From contig SCFE01000112.1 of NCBI GenBank assembly GCA_004352715.1, forward strand, positions 406,080-470,079: a stretch of 64,000 nucleotides of DNA, in the 5' to 3' direction. Under the pieces are notes generated by a model that was not told where the DNA came from, made no database searches, and saw nothing but the letters and a program-made list of their open reading frames with translations. The stretch is from Hofstenia miamia (lineage: Eukaryota; Xenacoelomorpha; Acoela). The number at the start of each line of letters is the position of its first letter. Position 1 is the first letter of the stretch. A program made the position numbers and the translations under genes. Of the stretch, positions 34,801 to 44,633 are shown in pieces.

Positions 34801-37800
34801 TCTTTCTAGTGTTAAAGCAATCGCACAAAGAGAATATCATTCATTGGTATACTTAATGGCATTGTCAATTGTAAAAATTCTTATCCGTTCTATTAGCATC
34901 AGAACTAAGGACATCATTCGTTTGCCCTGGAACTCAAATTTGATCCTAAGTTTTTCTCTTCAATGAGTTGCTAATATTATTGAATTCTATGTGAAAAATT
35001 TTGTATTTTTCAATGAAACTTTGAAATGAAAAGTGTTTTTCAAATTATTCCCAAGCAGTAGACGTAAATCTAGATTTAAAGTAAACATAAACTTTATTTA
35101 CTGCTACAGACCCACTGAAAAATGTGCTAGCGCAATGCTAGCTAAATATAGCATACAAAAATTTTTTTGCTGATTTTTATAAATTTATTCTTCTTTAAAG
35201 TTTAAATAATAAGCATAAATACTATTTCACATTTATGTGTATACTACCACTGATTTTTTCTATAGACATAGTTTAAAACACTGGCAGAAGCTAGCTACAT
35301 GTACGCCATCTATTGTTATCTTTTTATTGAGAGAAAACGCTAGCGCATTTCTAGCAAAAAATAATTTGTTTATTGCTATAGAAGCTGGTAAAATTACTTC
35401 ACTAATGATAACAACAATGTACTATAGAATTGAATACAAATGCAATTTATAATTCGAGACCTTTATCTGATCAGAAAGCAAGAAACGTTGATCAATTACT
35501 TTGTTCTCTACATTCATTGATAGTGGCTTGATTAAATAAGATTTCTACATTATTTTTATTGACAATACTTAATGTCGTAATCTGATAGCAGACTTGAATT
35601 TAAAAAATATAGCAAGTTCCAGGTGATACTAAATTTATAATTCAAAATTCTAACAGGTGAAAACAATCTTTTAAGAGTACCGATGGCAATCAAAGAGGAA
35701 TCGTAAATACGACATTGTACAGTTTTCTAACATTATTGGATTGGGCTAGACTTGTCAACGAGTCGACATTTTTAAGCTCGGCTCGCCACATAGAACCGTT
35801 CAAAGAGGCTCGTTTTAGTTCGATATTTTTTCAAAAAAAAATACTGCATTCTCAGAAATTTTTAAATAGCTCTTCCTAATTAAAACATTTTAAAATATGA
35901 TTATAAAAAAGGTAAATTGAATAAAAAAATAAGAAAAATCTGCATAAGCAAATTAATAAGCAGAACTATAAATTGGCTCGGCTAAAAACAGGCTCGTTTT
36001 GGGCTCGTTGTATATCAAATACTCTGCTCAAGCTCGGCTGGGCTCGGCTCGGCTCGGCTCGGTTCGTTAGAAGCTCGGATCGTTGACAAGTCTGTTAATT
36101 AGTTGTAACATTAAATTGAAGGCAAAACTAGTAAGTTACAATCCGAGACCTCCTAAGTAAATTAGTTAGATTTAGTGTTTGATTTAAACTGTAGTAAGAT
36201 TTAGCTGTTCATCATTGTACCAAAAATTTAATTAATAATCTTCTGGAATGTTTATTATACATACAAAATAAATGAAAACATAAATCTACCCTTAAGACTG
36301 CACATAAAACATCTGATGCTCCTCCTGTCCCATCGCACACAACTATGGGACACTTTGCTTTGACAGCGTTACTAACATGTCTGAAATCTGCAGTTTCTCC
36401 CCCGATCAAGATCAGGACAAGCGGAGAGGTGAAAAGTTTATTCACTGCTGGCATGAGTGCACGCCCGATTAAGGCACGAACGAAAAATTCCTGACCAGGA
36501 ACACCACGTTTACCGCCATCCACAAACACAAAATGGGCATGGTGCTGATTTGGTATGTACTGTCCAGATTCTGGAGTATCCTTTCCAAGAATGTATTTGT
36601 ATTCCGCTTCATCAGAATCATTAGCGCCTTTCATTAGAATAGCCTCTTCAATTTCCTAGAATTCAAAAAACATAAAATGTTAGCCAATCAAACCTTACCT
36701 CATGTTTATGTAAACATCCCCAAGTATTAAACCCAATGCATTTAAGTTCAGATTTTCCCTGATTAGCTAGACCTGCGTTTATCAAGGCATTTTCCTGAGA
36801 TCTGCGATGGGCATTTCCCAGCATTCTGCTGATCCAATGGTTCGTACCACTGGTAATCAGCCATGAGTTAGTGTGAGAAACCGCATTCATTAATCCATCA
36901 CGAATTCGCTCCTAAATTACTGTAGTAACGACGTCGCTGAACGACATAACAACGACACTAAAACGACATTACAAAACAATGTCTTTTTTTTGACCAACTG
37001 AAATATTTCATTCAACCTAGAGGTACCATTGAACAATCTTCTTTGAATATTTCCTATAGTACACCTCTACTCGAATGGCCTTAGGTATTCATTCCCCTCT
37101 TACTTTATATGTATAAATCAATAAAGTTAATAAGGTAATTTTTAGTGCTAAATTGATTGAGGTAGAATTCAACCCCAAAGATAATCTAATTTCTCTATAG
37201 TATAAGATTAATTGAATTGCTTCCCAATTTTTCATACCTAGCCTTATATGTAGTTCTTATTAATAAATATGTCAAGAAATTAGCAAAATTTATTTGGCAT
37301 TAACTTGTATATTCGTGTTGGAAAAGGGATCGTAATGTCTCATCATTTTTTTCAATACCGAGATTGGAACCTAGACCTAGTAAATATATACCTGTCGTAA
37401 CGACGTCGCCTGAACGACATAATAACGTCACTAAAACGACATTACAAAACAACGTCTTTTCACAATAAAACGACAAACTATCAATAAAAATGCAGGTTTT
37501 AAAAAATTTATCTTCAAATTGTCATAATACTAAAATTATTGCTATTTTTAAATATTTTTTGCTAGACGGAATTATACACCGCCACTAATCCGCACTATAA
37601 ACGCCACACAAACAATTCAACGCCAATTACACGCCAATACACCACAAAAACGACGTCGTTACGACAGTTCTAGGTTTACTGGGTATAGGAAGTTTATCTA
37701 AAGATCGGAAACATAAAATAATAAAACGAGTGAAGGAAAAGAAGTGGTAATTTCTGTTGGTAGATGCTACAATGAATAACACCTAAAAGGCGCTCATTGA

Positions 37801-39116
37801 GAATTTGATCGAAGCAAACTCTCTTTCTTTTTTACAAATTGTAATTTCAACATACGTTGTTTTTAACAAAAAATGAATAACGTTGGTCATTTTTGAACAT
37901 AAAACGAAGTATTTATGTCTACCATACTAGCTTAAGATTGCATCGAATTATGCATGGATAGGGCACTACGCACTAGAGATAACCATGCTCATAAAAAAGT
38001 TTGCAATTTGATTAAATAGAACTGTATCTACTACTTTTTCTATTTTTGGTAGAATTTATGGCAAATTCAAATATTTTTATTAACTTTTATTAAATACTAA
38101 AAGGTTGTTCTCACATAAATGACGTTGTCTTGAGCTCTAGCTATTTTTTGTACATTTCGAGTATCATCTAGTATAAGTTAAATGGCAAGATCTATCTTTC
38201 TTCTGCCGTAACCATAACACATCAATGTCATCAATAACTACCATTACTGAGACCCCTTTTTGGTTCTGATATTATTAGTAGAAACTGCAAACGTGCTCGG
38301 AAAAGGCCGACTTCTGGACCTGAATAATCATGAACGATTGGAAAAGCAATTAATGATATGAATATCATTTAAATATACTCAAACGACTTCAATAATTTTG
38401 CCTGAAATGAGAGAATTGTTCTTCATAGGTTTTACCATAGTTTGCAAGTATTGTGTTCGTGATTCTAGTAGTCCATGCACCTCAACACAAAAACCAGCTT
38501 TATAAATGTTTGTAAGATTTAATTCATTTAAATATTACAAATTGTTATGCAAAAAAATCATCAGATATTCTTCTCTTGGTGCACAATAGACACCGAACAA
38601 AAAATGATATATATCTATAAGTATTAAGTACTTTGTAGAAATTTTGTTCCCATCAGATATCTCAATATCCAAACATTATGTTAAGAACACTGAGACGAAT
38701 TGAATTGCTAGACACTTTCAATAAATCTGTCAGGTCTGGCTCATCATCTTCTACGTGCTTATATATCTAGTGTAAAAAGACATTTTAAAAAACCAAAAAA
38801 TTCGAATGTATGGAACTATTTTTGGTTCAGTTTTCCACGCATAATTAAAACCGCAGTTTTAATTTTTCGAAAAAAATATCACTCATTTACAAATAGATTT
38901 TTGGCTGCAACCTTAAACAAGATCTTTATATAAATTAAAAAATACCTTAATGTGTTGATCACAGTTTTTATCGCCACTGCCAAGAATGGACACAATGAGA
39001 TTGGGTTCATTCAAGTCCCATTTGTCAACTAAAAAATGCAGAAGTTTCTCACCGTCTGCTTTTGGGCCAACTGTAACAAATGTAGTGGACTTCTTCTCTT
39101 CCTTTGAATCGGAATA
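31642..39116 (-). CDS. TRPM (melastatin-type) cation channel gene, five recognised exons
   Basis: Exons 39116-38946, 36911-36699, 36655-36290, 34263-31975 and 31878-31642 join, all in phase 0, into 1,091 residues without the start. Residues 1-250 form the TRPM homology (SLOG-like) region: SWLITSGTNHWISRMLGNA, then HAHFVFVDGGKRGVPG and PIVVCDGTGGASDVL. Six membrane segments follow at about residues 715-950 (S1 ITKFITHSFAYLIFLF, S4 LILWIRIIRLYQ, S6 NVLILNLLIAIFGD). The pore loop is EMFGELSLDAND, with the acidic residues expected for a divalent-permeable filter. The TRP-box area (EWKNELF..EYADRPVLPAPF) comes next, then a short charged helix. There is no C-terminal kinase or NUDT9 domain. Expected role: plasma-membrane or organellar Ca2+/Mg2+-permeable channel. 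The initiating exon was not found. Confidence 0.95.
31975..34263 (-). CDS. TRPM exon d (763 codons): ankyrin-like region, six membrane segments, pore
   Basis: Acceptor TATTTAG, donor GTATAC. One 2,289-nt exon with no stop. It holds the helical TRPM middle region, an acidic Glu-rich loop (about codons 397-410), the channel core at genomic 32,160-32,870 and the filter FGELSLD at about 32,287-32,307. A cluster ITKKRKKRMEKG near codon 160 is strongly basic. Reading starts at AAKPVKGSK; no ATG is needed because the exon is internal. Confidence 0.96.
34599..34811. mobile_element. piggyBac-like MITE in TRPM intron
   Basis: Inverted ends CACTAGAAAGACCA, close to the classical piggyBac end CCCTAGAAAG, bordered on both sides by TTAA (34,595-34,598 and 34,812-34,815). 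213 bp, non-coding. A diverged second copy is at 63,668. Confidence 0.9.
35747..36094 (-). mobile_element. GAGCC-array hAT-like MITE, copy A, in TRPM intron
   Basis: Starts TAGACTTGTCAACG and ends CGTTGACAAGTCTG. Inside are (GGCTC)n arrays and a shared AT-rich core containing TCTGCATAAGCAAATTAATAAGCAG. Inverted relative to copies B and C. No clear target duplication. Confidence 0.85.
36290..36655 (-). CDS. TRPM exon c (122 codons)
   Basis: Acceptor TCTAG, donor GTAGAT. Encodes HFVFVDGG, LVLILIGGE and VVCDGTGGASD, the nucleotide-fold-like part of the homology region. A C-terminal Arg codon completes phase 0. Confidence 0.93.
36699..36911 (-). CDS. TRPM exon b (71 codons)
   Basis: Acceptor TTTAG, donor GTAAGG. 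Encodes the SWLITSGTN and IGFNTWG blocks of the TRPM homology region. A MITE fragment ends about eight bases upstream of its acceptor. Confidence 0.93.
36920..36988 (+). mobile_element. CGACGT-rich MITE, left-end fragment at a splice acceptor
   Basis: About 70 bp matching the left end of the element at 37,392 with roughly 90% identity by eye. It sits immediately upstream (in gene sense) of TRPM exon b. Confidence 0.75.
37392..37667. mobile_element. CGACGT-rich MITE in TRPM intron
   Basis: Perfect 17-bp inverted ends CTGTCGTAACGACGTCG. The inverted similarity may extend about 14 bp outward as (C/T)AGTAAA, which would give a hAT-like terminus. The interior repeats CGACAT/CGACA on the left and CGCCA on the right. 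Confidence 0.85.
38946..39116 (-). CDS. TRPM exon a (57 codons)
   Basis: Acceptor TTTAG before 39,116, donor GTATTT after 38,946. Encodes TTFVTVGPKADGEKLLHF then NLIVSILGSGDK, matching the family pattern 'YVR-S-DT...LL..LV..W....P.LIISV-GG'. The preceding family-conserved stretch must lie in an upstream exon. Confidence 0.9.
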
Positions 39117-40036
39117 CTAAACAAATATAAATGATGTCGGGGCTAGCGAAGTATAAATTCTGATTGAAAATACTGGCATTTAAGTTCTGGTAAAGATTGC
39201 GGAAATTTCAATGACAATTAAATATAAATGGCTGTGAAATTGCTCGATTTATAACCCCCATGTTTGTTATTAAATAAGTTTAAACAAAATTGAATTTAAC
39301 TCAATCGAGACGCTCTTTTATCAGAAATGAAGGCGACATCATTAATTGATTCATTAACAAGTATGTGTGCTATACAATTGAGTTAAGCAAACAAACATAA
39401 ACCATTAGCATATAAAATGAAATAATTTAATAATTCTGTGTAAATAAGACTGCCTGTTTAACAGAAAGAAAATGAAATTTAAAATGAAGAAAGCAAAAAG
39501 TGCGGTAGAGGAAGAGATGTATTATTCATAAATGGTAATTAAAAGAAACTAAGAAAACGGGAATGGAAGTGCGCTACAAATCAGATTTTAAAATGTTAAA
39601 AGGAAACAGACCAATTTTATTGAGATAAAATCAATGTTTTTTACGTAAATCTAGGAAGGATTAGACAATAAATTCTATTGAATTCCCATTTTTGTTGAAA
39701 GCGAAATAATAAATAAGAGTATGTGTAGAAGTGATTCCATGTCCAAATGTGTGAAAAACGGGTATTTTTTCCAAGTCTCACTCCATATCACTGGCATTGC
39801 CCACTTCATGTGTTTTACAGTATATTTTCTCGCTGTACGCTTAAAATCCGCTTCGGATACGATAAACTTTTCTATGATTGAGAAATTGAAATATTGAATT
39901 TTAAGAATTTAAGTTTCCAAGAATGATGGGTAAATGTATAACGGCAATGTTTGCTTTTAATATAACCTGTTTTTGAAACCAATATAGTTACGTTTGTCAT
40001 TAAAAACGAGTCCATAACCTATCGTAAAGCTATACT
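39117..40036 (-). other. TRPM upstream region with one exon-like frame
   Basis: A minus-strand frame at 39,908-39,675 (77 codons) reads EKFIVSEADFKRTARKYT and AWP-like continuation with ordinary amino-acid balance. CATAG before the Glu could be an acceptor. I see no match to the TRPM N-terminus, and phases do not obviously fit exon a. It is a candidate only. Confidence 0.25.
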
Positions 40037-40516
40037 CAGACTTGTCAAACAGCCGAGCCGAGCCGAGACGAGCCGAGCTTGAGCCGGATATACAACGAGC
40101 CCAAAACGAGAAGTTTTTAAGCAAACTAAATTTATAGTGCTGCTTGTTAATTTGATTATGCAGATTTTTTCATTCAATATTAAATAATAGAAGAGCAATT
40201 GAAAAAATTCTGAGAGCAAATTATTTTTAAAAAAAATACCGAGCCGAAACGAGCCTTATTGAAAGATTTTCTGTGGCGAGCCGAGTCAAACTTACTCAAA
40301 ATTTAAACGAGCCGAGCCGAGCCGAGCCGAGCCNNNNNNNNNNNNNNNNNNNNNNNNNNNNNNNNNNNNNNNNNNNNNNNNNNNNNNNNNNNNNNNNNNN
40401 NNNNNNNNNNNNNNNNNNNNNNNNNNNNNNNNNNNNNNNNNNNNNNNNNNNNNNNNNNNNNNNGAGCCGAGCCGAGCCGAGCCAAGCTTGGAAATTACGG
40501 CTCGTTGATAAGTCTG
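40037..40516 (+). mobile_element. GAGCC-array hAT-like MITE, copy B, with gap
   Basis: Starts CAGACTTGTCAAACAG, ends GCTCGTTGATAAGTCTG. The flanking 8-mers GCTATACT and GCTATAGT match at seven of eight positions. The GAGCC array at 40,309-40,483 contains an assembly gap (40,334-40,463), so its real length is unknown. Confidence 0.9.
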
Positions 40517-41438
40517 GCTATAGTTCAGGCTATGGAAGTAGTCCTGGATCTGAAGAAGAGGTAGACATTTCTTAAATGTTTATAAACTAAATGATGTATA
40601 AACAAGCTTTTTAAACACATATTTCAAACCCTGGTGTGATGTCTATGCTTGCAAAACTACAATGATCTACGCTTGAATATCTTTAAAAATGACTAAACTC
40701 TCAAATTAAGATCAAAAAGGATCTAATACAAATGCATTGAAAAGCGAATGATGTCCAACAATAGATCCATAGCTGTAATAATTGAATGAAGTGCGTATTC
40801 TTAGATCTATAAGTACACCCATTAAAAAATTCGTTGGATGATATAATATGCATATAAATTTCAGTTGAACTTGCCTTTGAAACAATTTTGAAATCTTTCG
40901 ATCTTATTTCTAAACCAGGTAAAGACCTATTAGCAGCTGTCATTCTAACTTGTATTGCAGAATTTCAAAGATGGACAAACACCTGAAGAATGCGTGAAGT
41001 TAAATTCAACCAAATTCTATTGTCGAAGTGCGCTTATTTGAAATATTAAAATGGATTCTCACACTCAAACGTAATCTATTCGGTTGCTCCCCATTCAAAC
41101 AATCTTTAAATTACAATAGGCATTCCATTTTTGTCATAGATATAAATATTTTTCATGCGGAAAATGCTTAATGAAAATCAAAAGAATATTATCACATAAA
41201 TAATAAATCAGTTCTAAAAGCAAGACTAGTGGGGTTTCTTCGTTTTAAAACCTTTATTTCTGCATGGATAAAACAATTATAGCAAAAGAAAAGAATTGTG
41301 GTTGCTGGAAAAACGAAGTTTAACGATGTCCTAAATCACATTTTCATCATTGGAAGCATTCACAAAAATTTATGGATTACTTTAATGGTCAGTGATAAAG
41401 AAAAAACTATTCTGGATAAAATTGAAACATAATATATA

Positions 41439-41834
41439 CAGTGTTGGTCGATTTAAATTACTCGATTTAAATCATTGATTTAAATCGGATTTAAATCATG
41501 ATTTAAATCAAAGTACATTATTAGTTCAATTATTGATTTAAATCAAGTAGACTTAAAGAGATACAAGTAGTGTATTCTAATTGTTTTGAAGTCATTGCAT
41601 GCCCTGATATTGGAATGAATTGGCAAGCCCTGAAATGTTGCTTTGCATGTTTTTTATCTTCAGTTTATTTAAAATTGTACTTCAAAAATAGTAGTATCAA
41701 AAGGATTTCTAATATTTACCACTTTGGAAGATTGTCTGGGTAAAATTGAAATTTAGATAAAACATCCGATTTAAATAAAAAAATCCGACTTTTTTGATTT
41801 TTTTGAACTCAAATCGGATTTTTTCCCAACACTA
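41439..41834. mobile_element. hAT-like MITE with GATTTAAATC words
   Basis: Left end CAGTGTTGG, right end inward TAGTGTTGG, perfect 8-bp duplication AATATATA at 41,431-41,438 and 41,835-41,842. The left subterminal part carries about six ATTTAAATC words, the right part AAATCGGATT words. 396 bp, non-coding. Confidence 0.95.
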
Positions 41835-41986
41835 AATATATATGAATTGGAAATCGCATTTTAAATCGAGGATTTTATTCATTTGAATGTTTAACCTAAT
41901 TACAAGACATTTTGAAAGACGGTGGTAAAGCTGCGTTTGCTATCTTGAATCTACCAGTGTTTGCGCTCAAAGTTAGAATTACTTTT

Positions 41987-42184
41987 TCAAAATTCACATA
42001 AACTATGCTGCCCTAATTTTACAATTTTTGAATGAAAGAAGACGTGTAAATTTTTGGGATATATTTCATTAGTGCCAGTCTCAGTTAGTTGCATTCGATT
42101 TTCTTCCAATTCCGTTGGACGAAATATTTTGTAGTGTGGTTCCATGAGGCCCCAAGGCAAATCTATTTTGTAAAAAATTAGCAA
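41987..42184 (-). other. Exon-like unassigned frame
   Basis: Minus-strand reading LPWGLMEPHYKIFRPTELEE has balanced composition, an ACAAAATAG acceptor-like sequence before it and a possible GTAAAA donor in phase 0. No domain recognised. It could be a 5' exon of the minus-strand TRPM gene or of another gene; I cannot show either. Confidence 0.25.
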
Positions 42185-42807
42185 ATATTATGAATCGGAA
42201 ACCCGTGATTCTAGTTTCTTCAATGATGGTTCTAGACCCAAATTAACCAGTAAATCCCAAGTAACTAGATGATCTACAGAACAATAAGAGGGGTTGTCCA
42301 GACTGATATGCAAGATTCTGTGATTTTCATAACGTATTTAAAACATATCTAAGCTTAATATAATTTGCTAAATATTGTTTCAAAATCTAAAGTGACGTTC
42401 GCGTTCAAAAAGACAGCAAAATAAAGAAAAATTTATATATTTGTTGAAAAGATTGACATCTACGTTTATTTACCGAAAGTCAATATGGCGCGTCGGTCTT
42501 CTTTGCATTTGTTAAATTTGTGTCCGTTTCAAATTTACGCAGAGCGGAACCTCAAAGTTGGGGATGTTTGTGTTGGTCAAATAAAATTGCGAACTGCAGG
42601 AAGAGGGGAAGCACGTAGTCTGCAAGAACAGGAGAGTGTTCTAATCAATTTAAGATACACACAACAGCATTACTGGCAGTAAAAATATTTATAGTAATAA
42701 ATTTCTATGTATTGTTCAATATCACTGTTAAAATACAGGGATGCTAAGTTTTTTTAACCATGTTTAAAAGGTAACTGATAGAAAGCACTATAATCAATAA
42801 TGTAGTA

Positions 42808-43201
42808 CAGTATTCCCTTGCTATTCGCGGGGATTACGTTCTTTACTTCTCAGCGAATAGCGAATATTGGATACAGTTTCTAAACGTCTATGTATGAGAT
42901 TATATACGGCACTAAATGCTTCCCAAATACTTTCTAAAGCAGTAAAAATGTAGTCGTATTGCATGCAGTTATGTATTTCAATGATATAGTAATGATGATA
43001 ATGTAAACACATTTTATTTTTGTAATTACTACAATATTTTAATCAAAAAGAAATGTAAGTACAGGAGGAGAGTAACACCACATAGCATGGTGACCCATAG
43101 TGTATTACTGTACCGTAAAGTCATTTTTTATGAGTACAAGACTTGGGTTAGGGTTAAGAGCCTAACCCGTGAAAATGCGGGCCCCTGAATTGGGAATTCT
43201 G
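42808..43201. mobile_element. Tigger/pogo-like MITE
   Basis: Left end CAGTATTCCCTTGCTATTCG and right end inward CAGAATTCCCAATTC, each bordered by TA. The 'TTCGCGGGGATTACGTTC' wording of the left end is like Tigger-type termini. Non-coding. Confidence 0.6.
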
Positions 43202-43329
43202 TATTTCGTTTATTTACAATCTTTTTCAGTATTTAGATTTGGGTGTTTATTGAAATGGAATTTGAATGGTAAGTTGTGTAAAATAATTTCAAGGCAGTGC
43301 TAGTTAACCCTAAACGCACTGAGCTATTA

Positions 43330-44631
43330 CAGTTCACGACATTGAAAATGGGACAGTGTGAAATTCTACTTGAGAACAAACATTGCATTAATTTAGACAG
43401 GTGCCTACATGTACACCGGTTTTTAATCTTACATCAACTTCTTTTGCATTTGATCTCTTGTCTCTGTAACCTATTCATACGTTTCGTTTGCTTCAGCAGT
43501 TTTTATCATGGGTAAACATGTGCCAGATTCAACCAGGAAAATTTTGATTTCGTTATCCATGCAAAACATGAGTTACCGCGAAATCTCAGCCAGAACTGGA
43601 ATCCCAAAAAGCACCGTGGGGCGAATTGTAACTACCTACAGAGAAACCGGGAGAAAAATCGCAAAGCCCAGACGAGGAAGAGCTATCAAAATTTCCGAAA
43701 AAGGCAGGAACTACCTGGGACGCCTTTCTAAAATTTGCCCCCATTTGACTGCTAGAAGGTTGAAAATGGACTGGACATGGGGTCACCTGGTTTCACTTAG
43801 GACTGTTCAGAGATATTTACAGCGAATGCATCTTAATGGTCGCAAGGCAGCGAGGAAACCAATTTTATCGGACACCCAAAGAAAAGCGCGCCTAAAATGG
43901 TGTAAGGACCATTCAAAAAACTCTCCAGGAGATTGGAATAAAGTATGCTTCTCCGACGAAACTATCATTGATTTATCTGCAAGGAAGGTACAGTATGTAC
44001 GAAGACCACCTGGAAGCTTTTTACGGTACGATCCGAGATATTTAGCGAGGTATACCCCAAGAGGTGCGTCTTCAAAAATAATGATTTGGGGGTGTATTTG
44101 GTCTTCAGGGCACCGTGTCATGGTTCGCGTTAATGGTAACATGGAAAGTACCCAATATGGAGATATTCTAAGAGATTATGTGGCACCCAACATGGAAGAC
44201 GGATTTTTATTTCAACAGGATAATGCGCCATGCCACACTTCCAATCTATCCCTTGAAAACATGGAAAAACTGGGAATTGCCCTACTCCCCGATTGGCCCG
44301 CCCGCTCTCCTGACTTAAATATTATAGAAAACCTATGGAAACAGCTTAAAGACCGTATCCAGTACGCTACAGTTCAGAATTTGGACGAACTCTATGATCT
44401 GGTCGAATCACATTTTTACTCGATTCCAGACGAAAATATAAAAAAACTGTATTCCTCTATCCCCGCAAGACTACAAACTGTCATCAAAGCGAGGGGGTAC
44501 CCCACAAAGTACTGAACTTTATTTATTTCATCGTTTGACTGTTTGTTTTGCGTTATTCAATACAATATTTGGCATTTGTTTACTCGTTTTCTAGTAAAAT
44601 CGTACTGTCCCATTTTCAATGTCGTGAACTG
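43330..44631 (+). mobile_element. Apparently intact Tc1/mariner transposon
   Basis: Perfect 28-bp inverted ends beginning CAGTTCACGACATTGAAAAT at both termini, TA duplications at 43,328-43,329 and 44,632-44,633, and an uninterrupted transposase gene inside. 1,302 bp overall. Confidence 0.97.
43508..44515 (+). CDS. Tc1/mariner transposase, 335 aa, full length
   Basis: Cut-and-paste transposase acting in the nucleus on its own inverted repeats. The N-terminus has two helix-turn-helix units: residues 8-50 (MSYREISARTGIPKSTVGRI) and about 68-115 (LTARRLKMDW..SLRTVQRYL), with a GRAI/GRKAARKP basic linker. The catalytic triad is visible as FSDET (Asp150), QQDNAPCHTS (Asp238) and SPDLNIIENLW (Glu274). 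Thirty-five residues separate the second Asp and the Glu, against 34 in classical Tc1, so it is a DD35E-type enzyme. Length and motif order are normal for the family and there is no stop or frameshift. ATG 43,508 is the first in frame and gives the usual N-terminus. Probably competent or recently so. Confidence 0.97.
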   Translation: MGKHVPDSTRKILISLSMQNMSYREISARTGIPKSTVGRIVTTYRETGRKIAKPRRGRAIKISEKGRNYLGRLSKICPHLTARRLKMDWTWGHLVSLRTVQRYLQRMHLNGRKAARKPILSDTQRKARLKWCKDHSKNSPGDWNKVCFSDETIIDLSARKVQYVRRPPGSFLRYDPRYLARYTPRGASSKIMIWGCIWSSGHRVMVRVNGNMESTQYGDILRDYVAPNMEDGFLFQQDNAPCHTSNLSLENMEKLGIALLPDWPARSPDLNIIENLWKQLKDRIQYATVQNLDELYDLVESHFYSIPDENIKKLYSSIPARLQTVIKARGYPTKY

Positions 44632-44633
44632 TA

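Noticed and set aside
40273-40575. Repetitive Ser-Arg-Ala-Glu-Pro protein
   Set aside because: It is the translated GAGCC array of a MITE plus a gap.
43586-44142. Minus-strand frames under the transposase
   Set aside because: Shadows of the intact plus-strand transposase gene.
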